Shown here piece after piece: positions 33,075-40,945 of a DNA stretch of 64,000 bases. The DNA comes from Lipingzhangella_A rawalii. GTDB lineage: Bacteria; Actinomycetota; Actinomycetes; Streptosporangiales; Streptosporangiaceae. Position numbers and translations under genes: made by a program. Position 1 is the stretch's first letter, and every line of letters begins with the position of its first letter. The DNA lies in assembly GCF_031628175.1 (NCBI RefSeq), contig NZ_JAVLVT010000003.1:62001-126000 (forward strand), written 5' to 3'. The notes beneath the pieces were generated by a model, which saw only the letters and a list, made by a program, of their open reading frames with translations, made no database searches and had not been told where the DNA came from.

Positions 33075-33365
33075 ATTGGCTCGTGGAGTGCAACGCGGGT
33101 GCCACGGGGATTGTTCCCAGTTGCCGGCCGTGATCTGTCCTGGTCTGGATCAGCCAGGGAAAACTCTGGGAAAAGGTGCGATGACGCGCGGAGACGGGGG
33201 TGCTCGACTGACTGTGGGGTGGCGATAGCTAGGGTGGTCCGCATCATGGGCAGCGCTGTGCGGGCTGGCCGTGGACAGCGCCGTGCTACTCGCTAGTAAC
33301 ATGGCTTGCGCCTCCGGTGTGTGGCGTACCGGAGCTGACGACAGCAGTAGGGGAGGCCACGGACA
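33075..33365. other. Divergent intergenic region between dnaK and the Fe-S oxidoreductase
   Basis: No gene is supported. It should hold the plus-strand promoter for the Fe-S protein; GTAGGGGAGG near 33350 is a good RBS for the ATG at 33366. No second HAIR site is seen. Confidence 0.5.
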
Positions 33366-35603
33366 ATGCAGCCTTTGTACGTGACCCTGGGCGTCATCAC
33401 GTCGGTCGCCGCCGTGGTCGCGTTCACTCTGTTCGCACTGGGGATTCGCCAGATCGTGCGGACGTTGCGAGTGGGCCGAGCGGCGGAGCCCGGGCGTGGC
33501 GAGTCGCTGGGGCGGCGGCTCGCGATGACGCTGATCGAGGTCCTGGGGCACACACGGATGCTGAAGCGGCCCTGGGTCGCGGTGGCGCACTGGTTCGTGA
33601 TGATCGCGTTCCCGCTGCTGGTGTTCACCGTGATCGAGGCGCACGGGGAGACCTTCGATCCGCACTTCGCGCTTCCGGTCATCTACGACTGGACGGTCTA
33701 CGGACTGGCGATCGAGCTGATCACGGCCGCGGGTCTGGCCGGCATCGTGGGCCTGACGATCTACCGGCTGCTGAACGGTCCCGGACGTCGGGGCCGAGAC
33801 TCGCGGTTCTACAACTCCCGCACCTGGACGGCCTACTACGTGGAGGCCTACCTGTGGGGGCTGTTGCTGTCGATCTTCGTGATCCGCGGTTTCAAGGTCG
33901 CCATGGACGACTTCCCGTTCCCTGTGTGGGCGACTCCCGTGTCCCACGCGGTGGGGTCCGTGCTACCGAGCGAGGCTGCTGTTGCCGAACCGGGCCTGGC
34001 GCTCGTGGCAGCATTCAAGCTGTTGATCAGCTACTCGTTCTTCGTGGTGCTGTACGCCAAGCTGACCATGGGAATCGGTTGGCATCGCTTCCTCGCACCG
34101 GTCAACATCTTCTTCAAGCGGGACGCCGACGGGGAACCCACTCTGGGTCCGCTCAAGCCGATGATGGATGCCTCCGGAAAGAAGCCCCTGGACTTCGAGG
34201 AGGCCGATCCGGACGAGGATCCATTCGGCGCCGGCAAGATCGAGGACTTCACCTGGAAGGGCTTGCTGGACTTCACCAGCTGCACCGAGTGTGGCCGCTG
34301 CCAGTCGCAGTGTCCGGCGTGGAACACCGGCAAGCCGCTGTCCCCGAAGAAGGTCATTCTCGACCTCCAGCAGCACGCCTACGAGAAGGCGCCCTACCTC
34401 CTCCAGGGCATGAACCAGGAGTCCATGTCCCAGCAGGGTGACGACAGCCACGCGAACGTGGATGCCCTCGCCCTGCTGGAGAAGCCCCTTGTCGGAACCG
34501 AGGAGGAGGGTGGTGTCATCCACCCGGACGAGTTGTGGGCCTGCACCAACTGTGGGGCGTGTGTGGAACAGTGCCCGGTGGACATCGAGCACATCGACCA
34601 CATCATGGACATGCGCCGCTACCAGGTCATGATCGAGTCCAACTTCCCCTCCGAGGCCAACACGCTGCTGAAGAACCTCGAGAACAAGGCCAACCCCTGG
34701 GGGATGGCCGAGGACCGGCGACTGGACTGGGTGCAGGAACTCGCCGAGCGCGAGGAGGACCCGATCGAGGTCCCGGTCGTGGAGGACAGCCTGCCCGAGG
34801 ACACCGAGTACCTGTTCTGGGTGGGTTGCGCGGGCGCACTGGAGGATCGGGCCAAGCGCACCACCAAGGCGATCGCCGAACTCCTCGACATCGCGGGAGT
34901 GAAGTACGCGGTACTGGGTGGTATGGAGGCCTGCACCGGAGACCCGGCCCGCCGGCTGGGGATGGAGTACGTCTTCCAGATGCTGGCCCAGCAGAACGTG
35001 GAGACCCTCAACGAGGTCGGCGCGACCAAGATCGTGGCCAGCTGCCCACACTGCTTCAATACCCTCGGCCGGGAGTATCCACAGCTCGGTGGACACTACG
35101 AGGTCATTCACCACAGCCAGCTGCTGGCCCAGCTCGTGGACGAGGGGCGCCTGACCCCGGTGAACTCCATTGAGGAGAACATCACCTACCACGACCCCTG
35201 CTTCCTCGGCCGGCACAATAAGGTCTACACCCCACCCCGGGAGATCATGTCCCAGGTGCCCGGGGTGAAGACCCAGGAGATGCACCGGCACAAGGACCGT
35301 GGGTTCTGCTGCGGCGCCGGCGGGGCCCGCATGTGGATGGAAGAGCGCACCGGCAAGCGCATCAACACCGAGCGTGTGGACGAGGCACTGGGCACCAACC
35401 CGGACACCGTGTCCACCGCCTGCCCCTTCTGCCAGGTCATGCTGGGAGACGCCATCAACGAGAAGAAGTCCAGCGGCGAAGCCAAGGACTCCCTGCACGT
35501 CGTTGATGTCTCCCAGTTGCTGATCCGCTCCATCAAGGGCGACGCCGACGGCCAGGGCAGCGACGACGGTGCCACCACCGCCGGCCAGAGCAGCGACGGC
35601 TGA
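33366..35603 (+). CDS. Membrane-bound (Fe-S) oxidoreductase, HdrD/GlpC-like with NarI-like membrane domain
   Basis: A 745-residue fusion. Residues about 1-260 contain five or six hydrophobic helices resembling a NarI/HdrE-type membrane domain with several His. Two ferredoxin-type [4Fe-4S] motifs follow: CTECGRCQSQCP at about residue 306 and CTNCGACVEQCP at about 393. The last 250 residues carry two CCG domains, the second seen as FCCGAGGARMW (Cys648-649). This is the common actinobacterial heterodisulfide-reductase-like Fe-S oxidoreductase thought to feed electrons from a partner dehydrogenase to the quinone pool. The donor is not encoded beside it, so the substrate stays open. Confidence 0.85.
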   Translation: MQPLYVTLGVITSVAAVVAFTLFALGIRQIVRTLRVGRAAEPGRGESLGRRLAMTLIEVLGHTRMLKRPWVAVAHWFVMIAFPLLVFTVIEAHGETFDPHFALPVIYDWTVYGLAIELITAAGLAGIVGLTIYRLLNGPGRRGRDSRFYNSRTWTAYYVEAYLWGLLLSIFVIRGFKVAMDDFPFPVWATPVSHAVGSVLPSEAAVAEPGLALVAAFKLLISYSFFVVLYAKLTMGIGWHRFLAPVNIFFKRDADGEPTLGPLKPMMDASGKKPLDFEEADPDEDPFGAGKIEDFTWKGLLDFTSCTECGRCQSQCPAWNTGKPLSPKKVILDLQQHAYEKAPYLLQGMNQESMSQQGDDSHANVDALALLEKPLVGTEEEGGVIHPDELWACTNCGACVEQCPVDIEHIDHIMDMRRYQVMIESNFPSEANTLLKNLENKANPWGMAEDRRLDWVQELAEREEDPIEVPVVEDSLPEDTEYLFWVGCAGALEDRAKRTTKAIAELLDIAGVKYAVLGGMEACTGDPARRLGMEYVFQMLAQQNVETLNEVGATKIVASCPHCFNTLGREYPQLGGHYEVIHHSQLLAQLVDEGRLTPVNSIEENITYHDPCFLGRHNKVYTPPREIMSQVPGVKTQEMHRHKDRGFCCGAGGARMWMEERTGKRINTERVDEALGTNPDTVSTACPFCQVMLGDAINEKKSSGEAKDSLHVVDVSQLLIRSIKGDADGQGSDDGATTAGQSSDG

Positions 35604-35616
35604 GCCGTCCACCCGG

Positions 35617-35648
35617 CGGGGCCGCATCCCAGGCGGGATGCGGCCCCG
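35617..35648 (+). terminator. Terminator after the Fe-S oxidoreductase gene
   Basis: CGGGGCCGCATCCC at 35617-35630 pairs perfectly with 35635-35648 (14-bp stem, AGGC loop), 14 bases after the stop codon. Confidence 0.75.
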
Positions 35649-35790
35649 GCCTGTTGTGGAGCCGGTCCGCTCGTCCGAGCACCGATGGGCAGTATCCGCA
35701 TCCCCATCCTCGCCCTCGCGAGCTGTCAGTACGACCGATCGGGCTCGCTCGTCCCCACGCGGGTTTCGGCCGATACGGACGGGTACGGCC

Positions 35791-35997
35791 TTAGGACGGT
35801 GTTCGGGGCGGGCACACACCCGTCGGTCCCGAATGGGTACCCACCCCAGGGGTGACCCCGAGAATCTCGTCGATCCGCTCCTGGCTCAACGCGGCGTCCG
35901 TTCCGGCAACCGCCGCGAGCACCTCGGTGTAGAGGGTGATCTCGGCGAGCGCGACGTCGTCGTGCAGCCCGGAGGCCGTGTGCATGTCCGGACCCAT
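35791..35997 (-). CDS. Small conserved-looking acidic protein of unknown function
   Basis: A 68-residue soluble protein from an ATG at 35997 with GGGAGG eight bases upstream (an in-frame GTG at 36006 is too close to that RBS). The centre reads ITLYTEVLAAVAGTDAALSQE followed by RIDEILGVTP, a two-helix pattern. Similar short proteins ending in a LS-x-E-x-I-D-x-I-L-G-V motif occur in actinomycetes, but I know no function for them. The C-terminus is Pro/Gly-rich. Confidence 0.6.
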   Translation of the reverse strand: MGPDMHTASGLHDDVALAEITLYTEVLAAVAGTDAALSQERIDEILGVTPGVGTHSGPTGVCPPRTPS

Positions 35998-36156
35998 CGC
36001 GTTCACCTCCCACCCGATTGCCTACGCAGAGTGACGCCACGTCTCCGTGGGCGACAGGCCAGTATCCTGTCAGGCTAGGCGTCGCGGGGGTGCGGGCACA
36101 TGACCCATCGGAACCATTCTGGTACCAGACGGGCAGGGGGGTGTGGGCCCGGCGCG

Positions 36157-36717
36157 CTACGACTCTGCGGGGTGCCACTGGGTCCGGGCATGGTCCTGGG
36201 AGAGCCGATGGTAGGTCTCCGGGGTGTCCGCGAAACCGGCGCGGTCCTCCTCGGTCAGTTCCCGAACCACTCGTCCGGGGACCCCGGCGAACAGCACGCC
36301 TGCGGGAACCTGCTTCCCGGGGCCGACAAGCGCCCCCGCGGCGACAAGGGATCCCGTACCCACCGTCGCTCCACCGAGAACGACCGCTCCGATACCGATG
36401 AGCGCCCCGTCCTCCACGCGGGCACCGTGCACCATCGCCTTGTGGCCCAGGCTCACCCGGTCACCCAACACGGCCGGCTCGCCGGGGTCGGCGTGGAGGC
36501 AGCACAAGTCCTGCACGTTGCAGCGACGGCCCAGCACGATCTCCTCGCTGTCGCCCCGCAGAACCGATCCGTACCACACGCTCGTTTCCGATCCGATCCG
36601 CACCCGCCCGGTGACGATCGTCCCCGGTGCTAGCCAGGCATCCGGGCTGATGTCCGGGTGTCCGTGCGGGGTACTGCCGATCCAGGCAACCGGGGCGTGT
36701 GCCGCGGCGTCATACAT
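36157..36717 (-). CDS. Gamma-class carbonic anhydrase / hexapeptide acyltransferase-like protein
   Basis: A 186-residue left-handed beta-helix protein starting MYDAAAHAPVAW. Hexapeptide repeats run from GTIVTGRVRIGSETSVW to VPAGVLFAGVPGR. The metal-ligand His residues of gamma-carbonic anhydrases are visible in DLCCLHADPGEPA and SLGHKAMVHGA, and the YGSVLRGD segment with Arg/Asp is also typical. It probably hydrates CO2 or is one of the metal-binding relatives (YrdA/PaaY type). GGGGGA lies six bases upstream of the ATG. The upstream frame is open for another 137 codons but reads like non-coding DNA. Confidence 0.85.
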   Translation of the reverse strand: MYDAAAHAPVAWIGSTPHGHPDISPDAWLAPGTIVTGRVRIGSETSVWYGSVLRGDSEEIVLGRRCNVQDLCCLHADPGEPAVLGDRVSLGHKAMVHGARVEDGALIGIGAVVLGGATVGTGSLVAAGALVGPGKQVPAGVLFAGVPGRVVRELTEEDRAGFADTPETYHRLSQDHARTQWHPAES

Positions 36718-37202
36718 CTCGATCCCCCAACTCCGGTTCAGCAACAGTACGGTGCCCAGATCCCGCATAACGTAGGGAGTGGACTCAGCCGATGAAATCA
36801 CGGGCAGTGAGGATGACGCGGTGGTGGGGTGGTCCCGGTTGGTGCCCCAGCCCGGTTGTGTGCGCGTGGTAGTACGGATGGCCCCGAGTTTCCACTGCCG
36901 CGCATGGCCCCCCGTGCTGGGGACGACGGGTGGTTTTTGTCGTCCACGGTGGAAAATTCGGTCGCTACGGTGTTCATACCGGATCACGGGAACAATCCCC
37001 GGCGAGACGGGCCACCTCCGACCCGTCGTCCGCTGGGAGAACGCAGGTCTCGGCCGTCGGTTGGCCACCCGACCGAGGGTCGGGGCAACACAACGGCTGC
37101 CGAGCCGAGAGTGGCGCTGTACGACCACGGCGGTACCGCCGTGGCGAGCATGTGGAGTCAGCGGCGGGTGTGTCCACCCACCGTCAACTGGTTGGTTGGG
37201 AT
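36718..37202. other. 485-base divergent intergenic region
   Basis: Separates the minus-strand carbonic anhydrase from the plus-strand DivIVA-domain gene. Open frames cross it but lack protein-like sequence and RBS. A perfect 20-bp palindrome sits at 37125-37144. Both promoters should be here. Confidence 0.5.
37125..37144. promoter_or_regulatory. 20-bp perfect palindrome upstream of the DivIVA-domain gene
   Basis: CCACGGCGGT is followed directly by its reverse complement, 58 bases before the ATG at 37203. It could be an operator or a hairpin in the leader RNA. Confidence 0.45.
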
Positions 37203-38567
37203 ATGAACGAATACAGCAGCGAGGTAGTGCCGATGCGGGAAGACGCCTTTCCGCCCGCGAAGAAGGGCTACGATAAGCGCGCCGTCGACGACTACGTCCG
37301 TACCCTCAGTAAGCAGAACGCCGACCTGCGGGAACGCTTGCACCGGTCGCACGACGAACTGGAGCGAACCCGCGAAGAGGTCGCGGCTCTGCGTAAGCAG
37401 GTCGAGGTCAAACCGGAGCACGAGCAGGTCAGCGAACGGATGGCGGAGATCCTGCGTCTGGCCGAGGAAGACGCCAAAGAGAAGCGGGCACAGGCGGACC
37501 GCGAGATCGAGCAGATTCGAAACGAGGCCAAGGAGGCCGCGGACAAGCTCACCAAGGACGCCCAGGCACACGCGGACCGGGTCCTGGGCAGTGCCCGGGA
37601 GCAGGCCCAGGAGCTGGTGGGGTCGGCCAAGCAGGAAGCCGAACAACTGCGTAGCCAGGCGCAGCAGGACGCTGAGCGTCAGGTCACCGAGGCGCAGCAG
37701 CGGGCACAGCGGGTGAACGAGAGTACGGAGGCGCGGCTCACCTCGCTGACCGCGACGCACGCCGAGGCCGTGCGGCGGTTGACCGACATGCGGGACACCC
37801 TGGCCGACCTGCTCACCTCGGAGCAGGACGCGGGGCCGCTCGACCCCGAGTCGGCCGCCACAGGCACGGACCAGCAGGCCCCGTCGGCCCAGCAGACCCA
37901 ACAGCCCCAGCAGGGGCAGAAAAACCAGCCGAACCATCAGGAACGGTCCGCGGGCGCACAGCAGGGGCAGTCCCAGCAGGGGCAGAAGAAGCAGCCCACC
38001 CAGCAGACCCAACAGGCCGCGCCGACGGGTTCCGCGACGCAGGAGTCCAGCACATCCACCGACGGCCCCGCTGCGAGTGTGGAGCAGGAGGAGTCCACGG
38101 TCCGGATCTCGCCGAAGCAGCAGTCCAAGCAGAGCCAGCAGACTCAGGGCGGCGCGGCGGGGGACCAGTCCGGCGCCGCTGGGCAGACTCCGGAGCAGGA
38201 GGAGTCCACGGTCCGGATCTCGCCGAAGCAGCAGTCCAAGCAGAGCCAGCAGACTCAGGGCGGCGCGGGGGACCAGTCCGGCGCCGCTGGGCAGACTCCG
38301 GAGCAGGAGGAGTCCACGGTCCGGATCTCGCCGAAGCAGCAGTCCAAGCAGGGCCAGCAGGAGCCCCAACAGTCGGCGGTGCGCAACACGCCCTCGCGCT
38401 CCGGAGGGGCCACGGACGGGAATCAGGACGAGACCCCGGCGGGAGGGGGAGACCCGGGCATCACCGGGATCTACCAGCAGCCGGCCACGAGCGGCCATAC
38501 CGCGTCGGACGCCCATCCCCAGGGCGAGGACGGTGAGGCCGAGGGCGTACGGATTATCCGCCCGTAG
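37203..38567 (+). CDS. DivIVA-domain coiled-coil protein with C-terminal Gln-rich repeats
   Basis: A 454-residue cytoplasmic protein. Residues about 10-45 form a DivIVA-type N-terminal segment (AFPPAKKGYDKRAVDDYVRTL), the membrane-curvature-sensing part. Residues about 40-215 are one long coiled coil rich in Glu, Gln, Arg and Ala. The last 240 residues are disordered, Gln/Ser/Pro-rich, and hold three copies of a 36-37-residue unit with ESTVRISPKQQSKQ. Such proteins organise polar growth or septation in actinomycetes. The ESTVRISPK motif looks like a Ser/Thr-kinase or FHA-type target. Wag31/DivIVA proper is shorter and lacks these repeats. Confidence 0.8.
   Translation: MNEYSSEVVPMREDAFPPAKKGYDKRAVDDYVRTLSKQNADLRERLHRSHDELERTREEVAALRKQVEVKPEHEQVSERMAEILRLAEEDAKEKRAQADREIEQIRNEAKEAADKLTKDAQAHADRVLGSAREQAQELVGSAKQEAEQLRSQAQQDAERQVTEAQQRAQRVNESTEARLTSLTATHAEAVRRLTDMRDTLADLLTSEQDAGPLDPESAATGTDQQAPSAQQTQQPQQGQKNQPNHQERSAGAQQGQSQQGQKKQPTQQTQQAAPTGSATQESSTSTDGPAASVEQEESTVRISPKQQSKQSQQTQGGAAGDQSGAAGQTPEQEESTVRISPKQQSKQSQQTQGGAGDQSGAAGQTPEQEESTVRISPKQQSKQGQQEPQQSAVRNTPSRSGGATDGNQDETPAGGGDPGITGIYQQPATSGHTASDAHPQGEDGEAEGVRIIRP
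38082..38351 (+). repeat. Near-perfect tandem repeats of 111/108 bp in the DivIVA-domain gene
   Basis: Units begin at 38082 (111 bases), 38193 (108 bases) and 38301 (partial, about 50 bases before divergence at AAGCAGGG). Units 1 and 2 differ by one Ala codon only and otherwise match base for base. All keep the reading frame. Confidence 0.9.
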
Positions 38568-38592
38568 TTCCACACCGATCCACTCGCTGCTC

Positions 38593-38619
38593 ATGGGGGG
38601 CGCGCTGGGCGCCCCCCAT
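38593..38619 (+). terminator. Terminator after the DivIVA-domain gene
   Basis: ATGGGGGGCGC at 38593-38603 pairs perfectly with 38609-38619 (11-bp stem, 5-base loop), 25 bases after the stop. Confidence 0.7.
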
Positions 38620-38683
38620 TCCGGTCCGTTTCCTCCAGGGGCCGCCAGGTTTGCTGGATAGGTCGGCTACGATGCCGAACGCC

Positions 38684-39133
38684 ATGATTATCCGTTCGGC
38701 GATCCGGTCTGACCTCGGTGCGATCCTGCGACTGCTGCGGGAGCTCGGGGATGAGACCCCCACCCACCCCTCCGCGGTGCGCATGTCCTCGGCCGCTGTG
38801 CGGGCCTGGACCCGGATCGAGACAGACGAGGACCGTACGGTGCTTGTGGCCGAACGCCGTGGGCAGATCATCGGTACGCTCGACCTGCTCCTGGTGGCCA
38901 ATCTGACGCACGACGCCAAGCCGTGGGCGCTGGTGGACAATGTGGTGGTGGAGGCTGGCAGTCGTCGTGGCGGGGTCGGTCGGGCACTCGTTGACGACGC
39001 CGTCGACCGTGCCGCCCGCGCTGGGTGCTACAAGGTCGAGGTGCTGTCCCACGAGCGGCGTCACGGCGCACACGCCTTCTACACCACGTTGGGGTTCGAC
39101 AACACGACCGAAGGTTTTCGTCGCTATCTGTAG
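38684..39133 (+). CDS. GNAT-family N-acetyltransferase
   Basis: About 149 residues from the ATG at 38684 (38672 is an in-frame alternative). The fold is a single GNAT domain: MIIRSAIRSDLGAILRLLREL, then TVLVAERRGQIIGTLDLLLV, the pantetheine-binding loop EAGSRRGGVGRALVDDAV, and the C-terminal HAFYTTLGFDNTTEGFRRYL. The substrate is unknown. No RBS precedes either ATG; TACGAT at 38668-38673 could be a -10 box, so the message may have little or no leader. Confidence 0.8.
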   Translation: MIIRSAIRSDLGAILRLLRELGDETPTHPSAVRMSSAAVRAWTRIETDEDRTVLVAERRGQIIGTLDLLLVANLTHDAKPWALVDNVVVEAGSRRGGVGRALVDDAVDRAARAGCYKVEVLSHERRHGAHAFYTTLGFDNTTEGFRRYL

Positions 39134-39270
39134 TCAGCGTCAGCTGATGTGTCGACACGCCACAGCTTCCGCGCTCCGGTTTCTCGCTCCACGCATGTGT
39201 TTCCCTTACGCAGAGTAATTGAGTTTGGGTATATCGTGCCCAACCTGCCGGAGATTGCGGGGGAGTGACC

Positions 39271-39801
39271 ATGTCCGCACATCCGTCCTTATCAAGCCGG
39301 TTCTCGTTCCCGATCTGCCGCGGTATTCGGGCTGTGACCAGCCTGTTGACCGTGGTCACGGTCGTCGCTGGCCTGGGGCTCGCCAACGCCGGGGCCACCG
39401 CGGCGAGTACCGCACCACCTACCCAACCGACCGTGGCTGCCAGCGACGTGGCCTCTGGCGCCGTCTCGCACGCGCGCAGCAGGGTCGGGGCGCCGTACCG
39501 ATTCGGTGCCAGTGGCCCCAACTCGTTCGACTGTTCCGGACTCGTGCAGTGGTCCTACGCTCAGGCGGGACACAGCCTGCCGCGCACCACCAGCAGCCAG
39601 GTCTCCCGCGGAAGCGCTGTGTCGCGCTCGCAGCTGCGCCAGGGTGACCTGTTGTTCTTCTACTCCAGTCGGAGTCACGTGGGCATCTATGTCGGGGGAG
39701 ACCGCATGGTGCATGCACCCAGCTCTGGGGGACAGGTGCGGGTGGATCATCTCTCCGGCTACTGGAACAGTGTCTTCAGCACGGCCCGACGCGTTGCCTG
39801 A
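39271..39801 (+). CDS. Secreted NlpC/P60 peptidoglycan endopeptidase
   Basis: A 176-residue exported protein. An N-terminal signal peptide (basic start, then TSLLTVVTVVAGLGLANAGATAAS) is followed after a short linker by a lone NlpC/P60 domain. The triad is Cys88 (FDCSGLVQWSY), His136 (SHVGIYVGG) and His148 (MVHA). It should cut stem peptides between D-Glu and the diamino acid. No SH3 or LysM domain is present. GGGGGAG lies five bases before the ATG. Confidence 0.9.
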   Translation: MSAHPSLSSRFSFPICRGIRAVTSLLTVVTVVAGLGLANAGATAASTAPPTQPTVAASDVASGAVSHARSRVGAPYRFGASGPNSFDCSGLVQWSYAQAGHSLPRTTSSQVSRGSAVSRSQLRQGDLLFFYSSRSHVGIYVGGDRMVHAPSSGGQVRVDHLSGYWNSVFSTARRVA

Positions 39802-39939
39802 GCCGTGCCGGAGCCGGGGTGACGAAGTTCCGGCGCCGGCCACGGAGGGGCGCACGCCCCGGCCAGCGGGTGTGCACGCGTTTATCCGGCCATAACGGCA
39901 TCGGTGGGTGGCCCTCGCTCCGGAAGCCGGACGCGAGGG

Positions 39940-40317
39940 TCACCGCAGCGGCGCCACCGCGTCCACGGTCACCAGGACGTCCAGGAGGTCGGAGCCGACG
40001 GTGGTTCGGGCGGGCCCGGGAGGCGTGAAGAGCTCGGCGAAGGCCGCGTCGAACTCGGCGAAGTCCTGGTTGATGTGCTGGAGATACACGGTGCACCGCA
40101 CCACGTCATCCAGGGTCAGATCGTGTTCGGCAAGGATTGCGCGAATGTTTTCCAGGGCCTGGCGCGTCTGCCCGGACACCGTCGGGGCCACGCGCCGCGA
40201 ACCTGGAGCGTGCGGAGTGCATCCGGATGTGAACAGGAAACCACCAGCAACGATGCCCTGGCTACATGTGCCGACCGGGGCTGCCGCTGCCCCGGTGCGC
40301 ACCTCCCGTCTGGTCAT
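39940..40317 (-). CDS. RidA family enamine/imine deaminase
   Basis: A 125-residue protein starting MTRREVRTGAAAAPVGTCSQ, with GGAGGA upstream. RidA-family segments are GGFLFTSGCTPHAPG, SGQTRQALENIRAILAEHDL, and LDDVVRCTVYLQHINQDFAEF, where the Arg of the active site is in the V-R-C-T-V-Y-L motif. RidA enzymes clear reactive 2-aminoacrylate from PLP enzymes. Some members differ in function, so the exact role is open. Confidence 0.85.
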   Translation of the reverse strand: MTRREVRTGAAAAPVGTCSQGIVAGGFLFTSGCTPHAPGSRRVAPTVSGQTRQALENIRAILAEHDLTLDDVVRCTVYLQHINQDFAEFDAAFAELFTPPGPARTTVGSDLLDVLVTVDAVAPLR

Positions 40318-40504
40318 CGAGCTCCTCCAGCTGCGGGCCTGGGGCGGGGTGTGTGCCGCATTGTCCGGGCACGTCCCCCGGGGGATGCCGCCCGCCGCGC
40401 CGGTCGCCCAGCCAGCCATAGCGGGAGGCCGTTGGCGCAGCGGGCGGACGTGATCCCGCCCGCCCGGACAACCCCCGGTCCCGAAGGCATGACCCCGTTG
40501 CTCC

Positions 40505-40828
40505 CTAGCCCAGGACAACCGACCCCACGGCCGTCGGGGTGGAGTACTCCACCGTGCCCTGTCCGGTATCCAGGATCCGTGATCCCTGGCAGTGCGGACC
40601 CGTGAACAGGACAAACGTGGTGTCGGAGTCGGTGCTGAGCGCGACGAGTCGACCGGAGCCCTCGGTGACCTGGTGGCAACCGGTGCCTTCGATGTGCTGT
40701 TGGTGCCCGGAATCGAAGGTCAGGGTGGCACGCGGGGTGCCGGTGGCGCCGGCGCCGTCGGTGTCCTGACGGACCGCGCCCGCAATGGCGGCGGACATTG
40801 TGGCGAGGGAAGCGGGACGAACAGGCAC
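40505..40828 (-). CDS. Hypothetical protein, small beta-rich
   Basis: A 107-residue protein from a GTG at 40828 with GAGG six bases upstream. After a short Ala-rich N-terminus it reads like alternating beta strands (RLVALSTDSDTTFVLFTGPH, RILDTGQGTVEYSTPTAVGS) with two Cys about 30 residues apart (GCHQV, HCQGS) that could form a disulfide. No signal peptide is obvious and I do not recognise the family. It faces a small AT-rich region with palindromes that should be its promoter. Confidence 0.6.
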   Translation of the reverse strand: MPVRPASLATMSAAIAGAVRQDTDGAGATGTPRATLTFDSGHQQHIEGTGCHQVTEGSGRLVALSTDSDTTFVLFTGPHCQGSRILDTGQGTVEYSTPTAVGSVVLG

Positions 40829-40852
40829 GGTACACCTCGTAGATACTGAGAG

Positions 40853-40881
40853 TGATTAATCAGTACGTTAAGTATCTAACG
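40853..40881 (-). promoter_or_regulatory. Clustered palindromes in the promoter of the 107-residue protein
   Basis: TGATTAATCA (40853-40862) is a perfect 10-bp palindrome, and CGTTA-N6-TAACG (40866-40881) is an inverted repeat, both in the most AT-rich patch of this region and 25-50 bases upstream of the GTG at 40828. They look like an operator overlapping the promoter; the regulator is unknown. Confidence 0.5.
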
Positions 40882-40945
40882 TTGATGTGGGTGTACCCGG
40901 AAGGTTTGGTCCCGGTGTGTCGTGTGTTCGCGGGGTCCCTGCCGC

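Noticed and set aside
33963..35819. Minus-strand open frame of about 620 codons opposite the Fe-S oxidoreductase
   Set aside because: Antisense shadow; the opposite strand has well-defined Fe-S motifs and a terminator at its end.
36930..37202. Upstream extension of the DivIVA-domain protein by 91 codons
   Set aside because: The extension is Arg/Gly/Ser-rich and unlike the family; MNEYSSEVV at 37203 directly precedes the DivIVA segment.
38082..38351. CRISPR-like repeat array
   Set aside because: The repeats are contiguous, in frame and coding (DivIVA-domain protein tail); there are no spacers.
39134..39270. c-di-AMP (ydaO) riboswitch before the NlpC/P60 gene
   Set aside because: The leader is only about 130 bases and I cannot find the conserved core; many actinomycete wall hydrolases have this riboswitch, but this one shows no sign of it.
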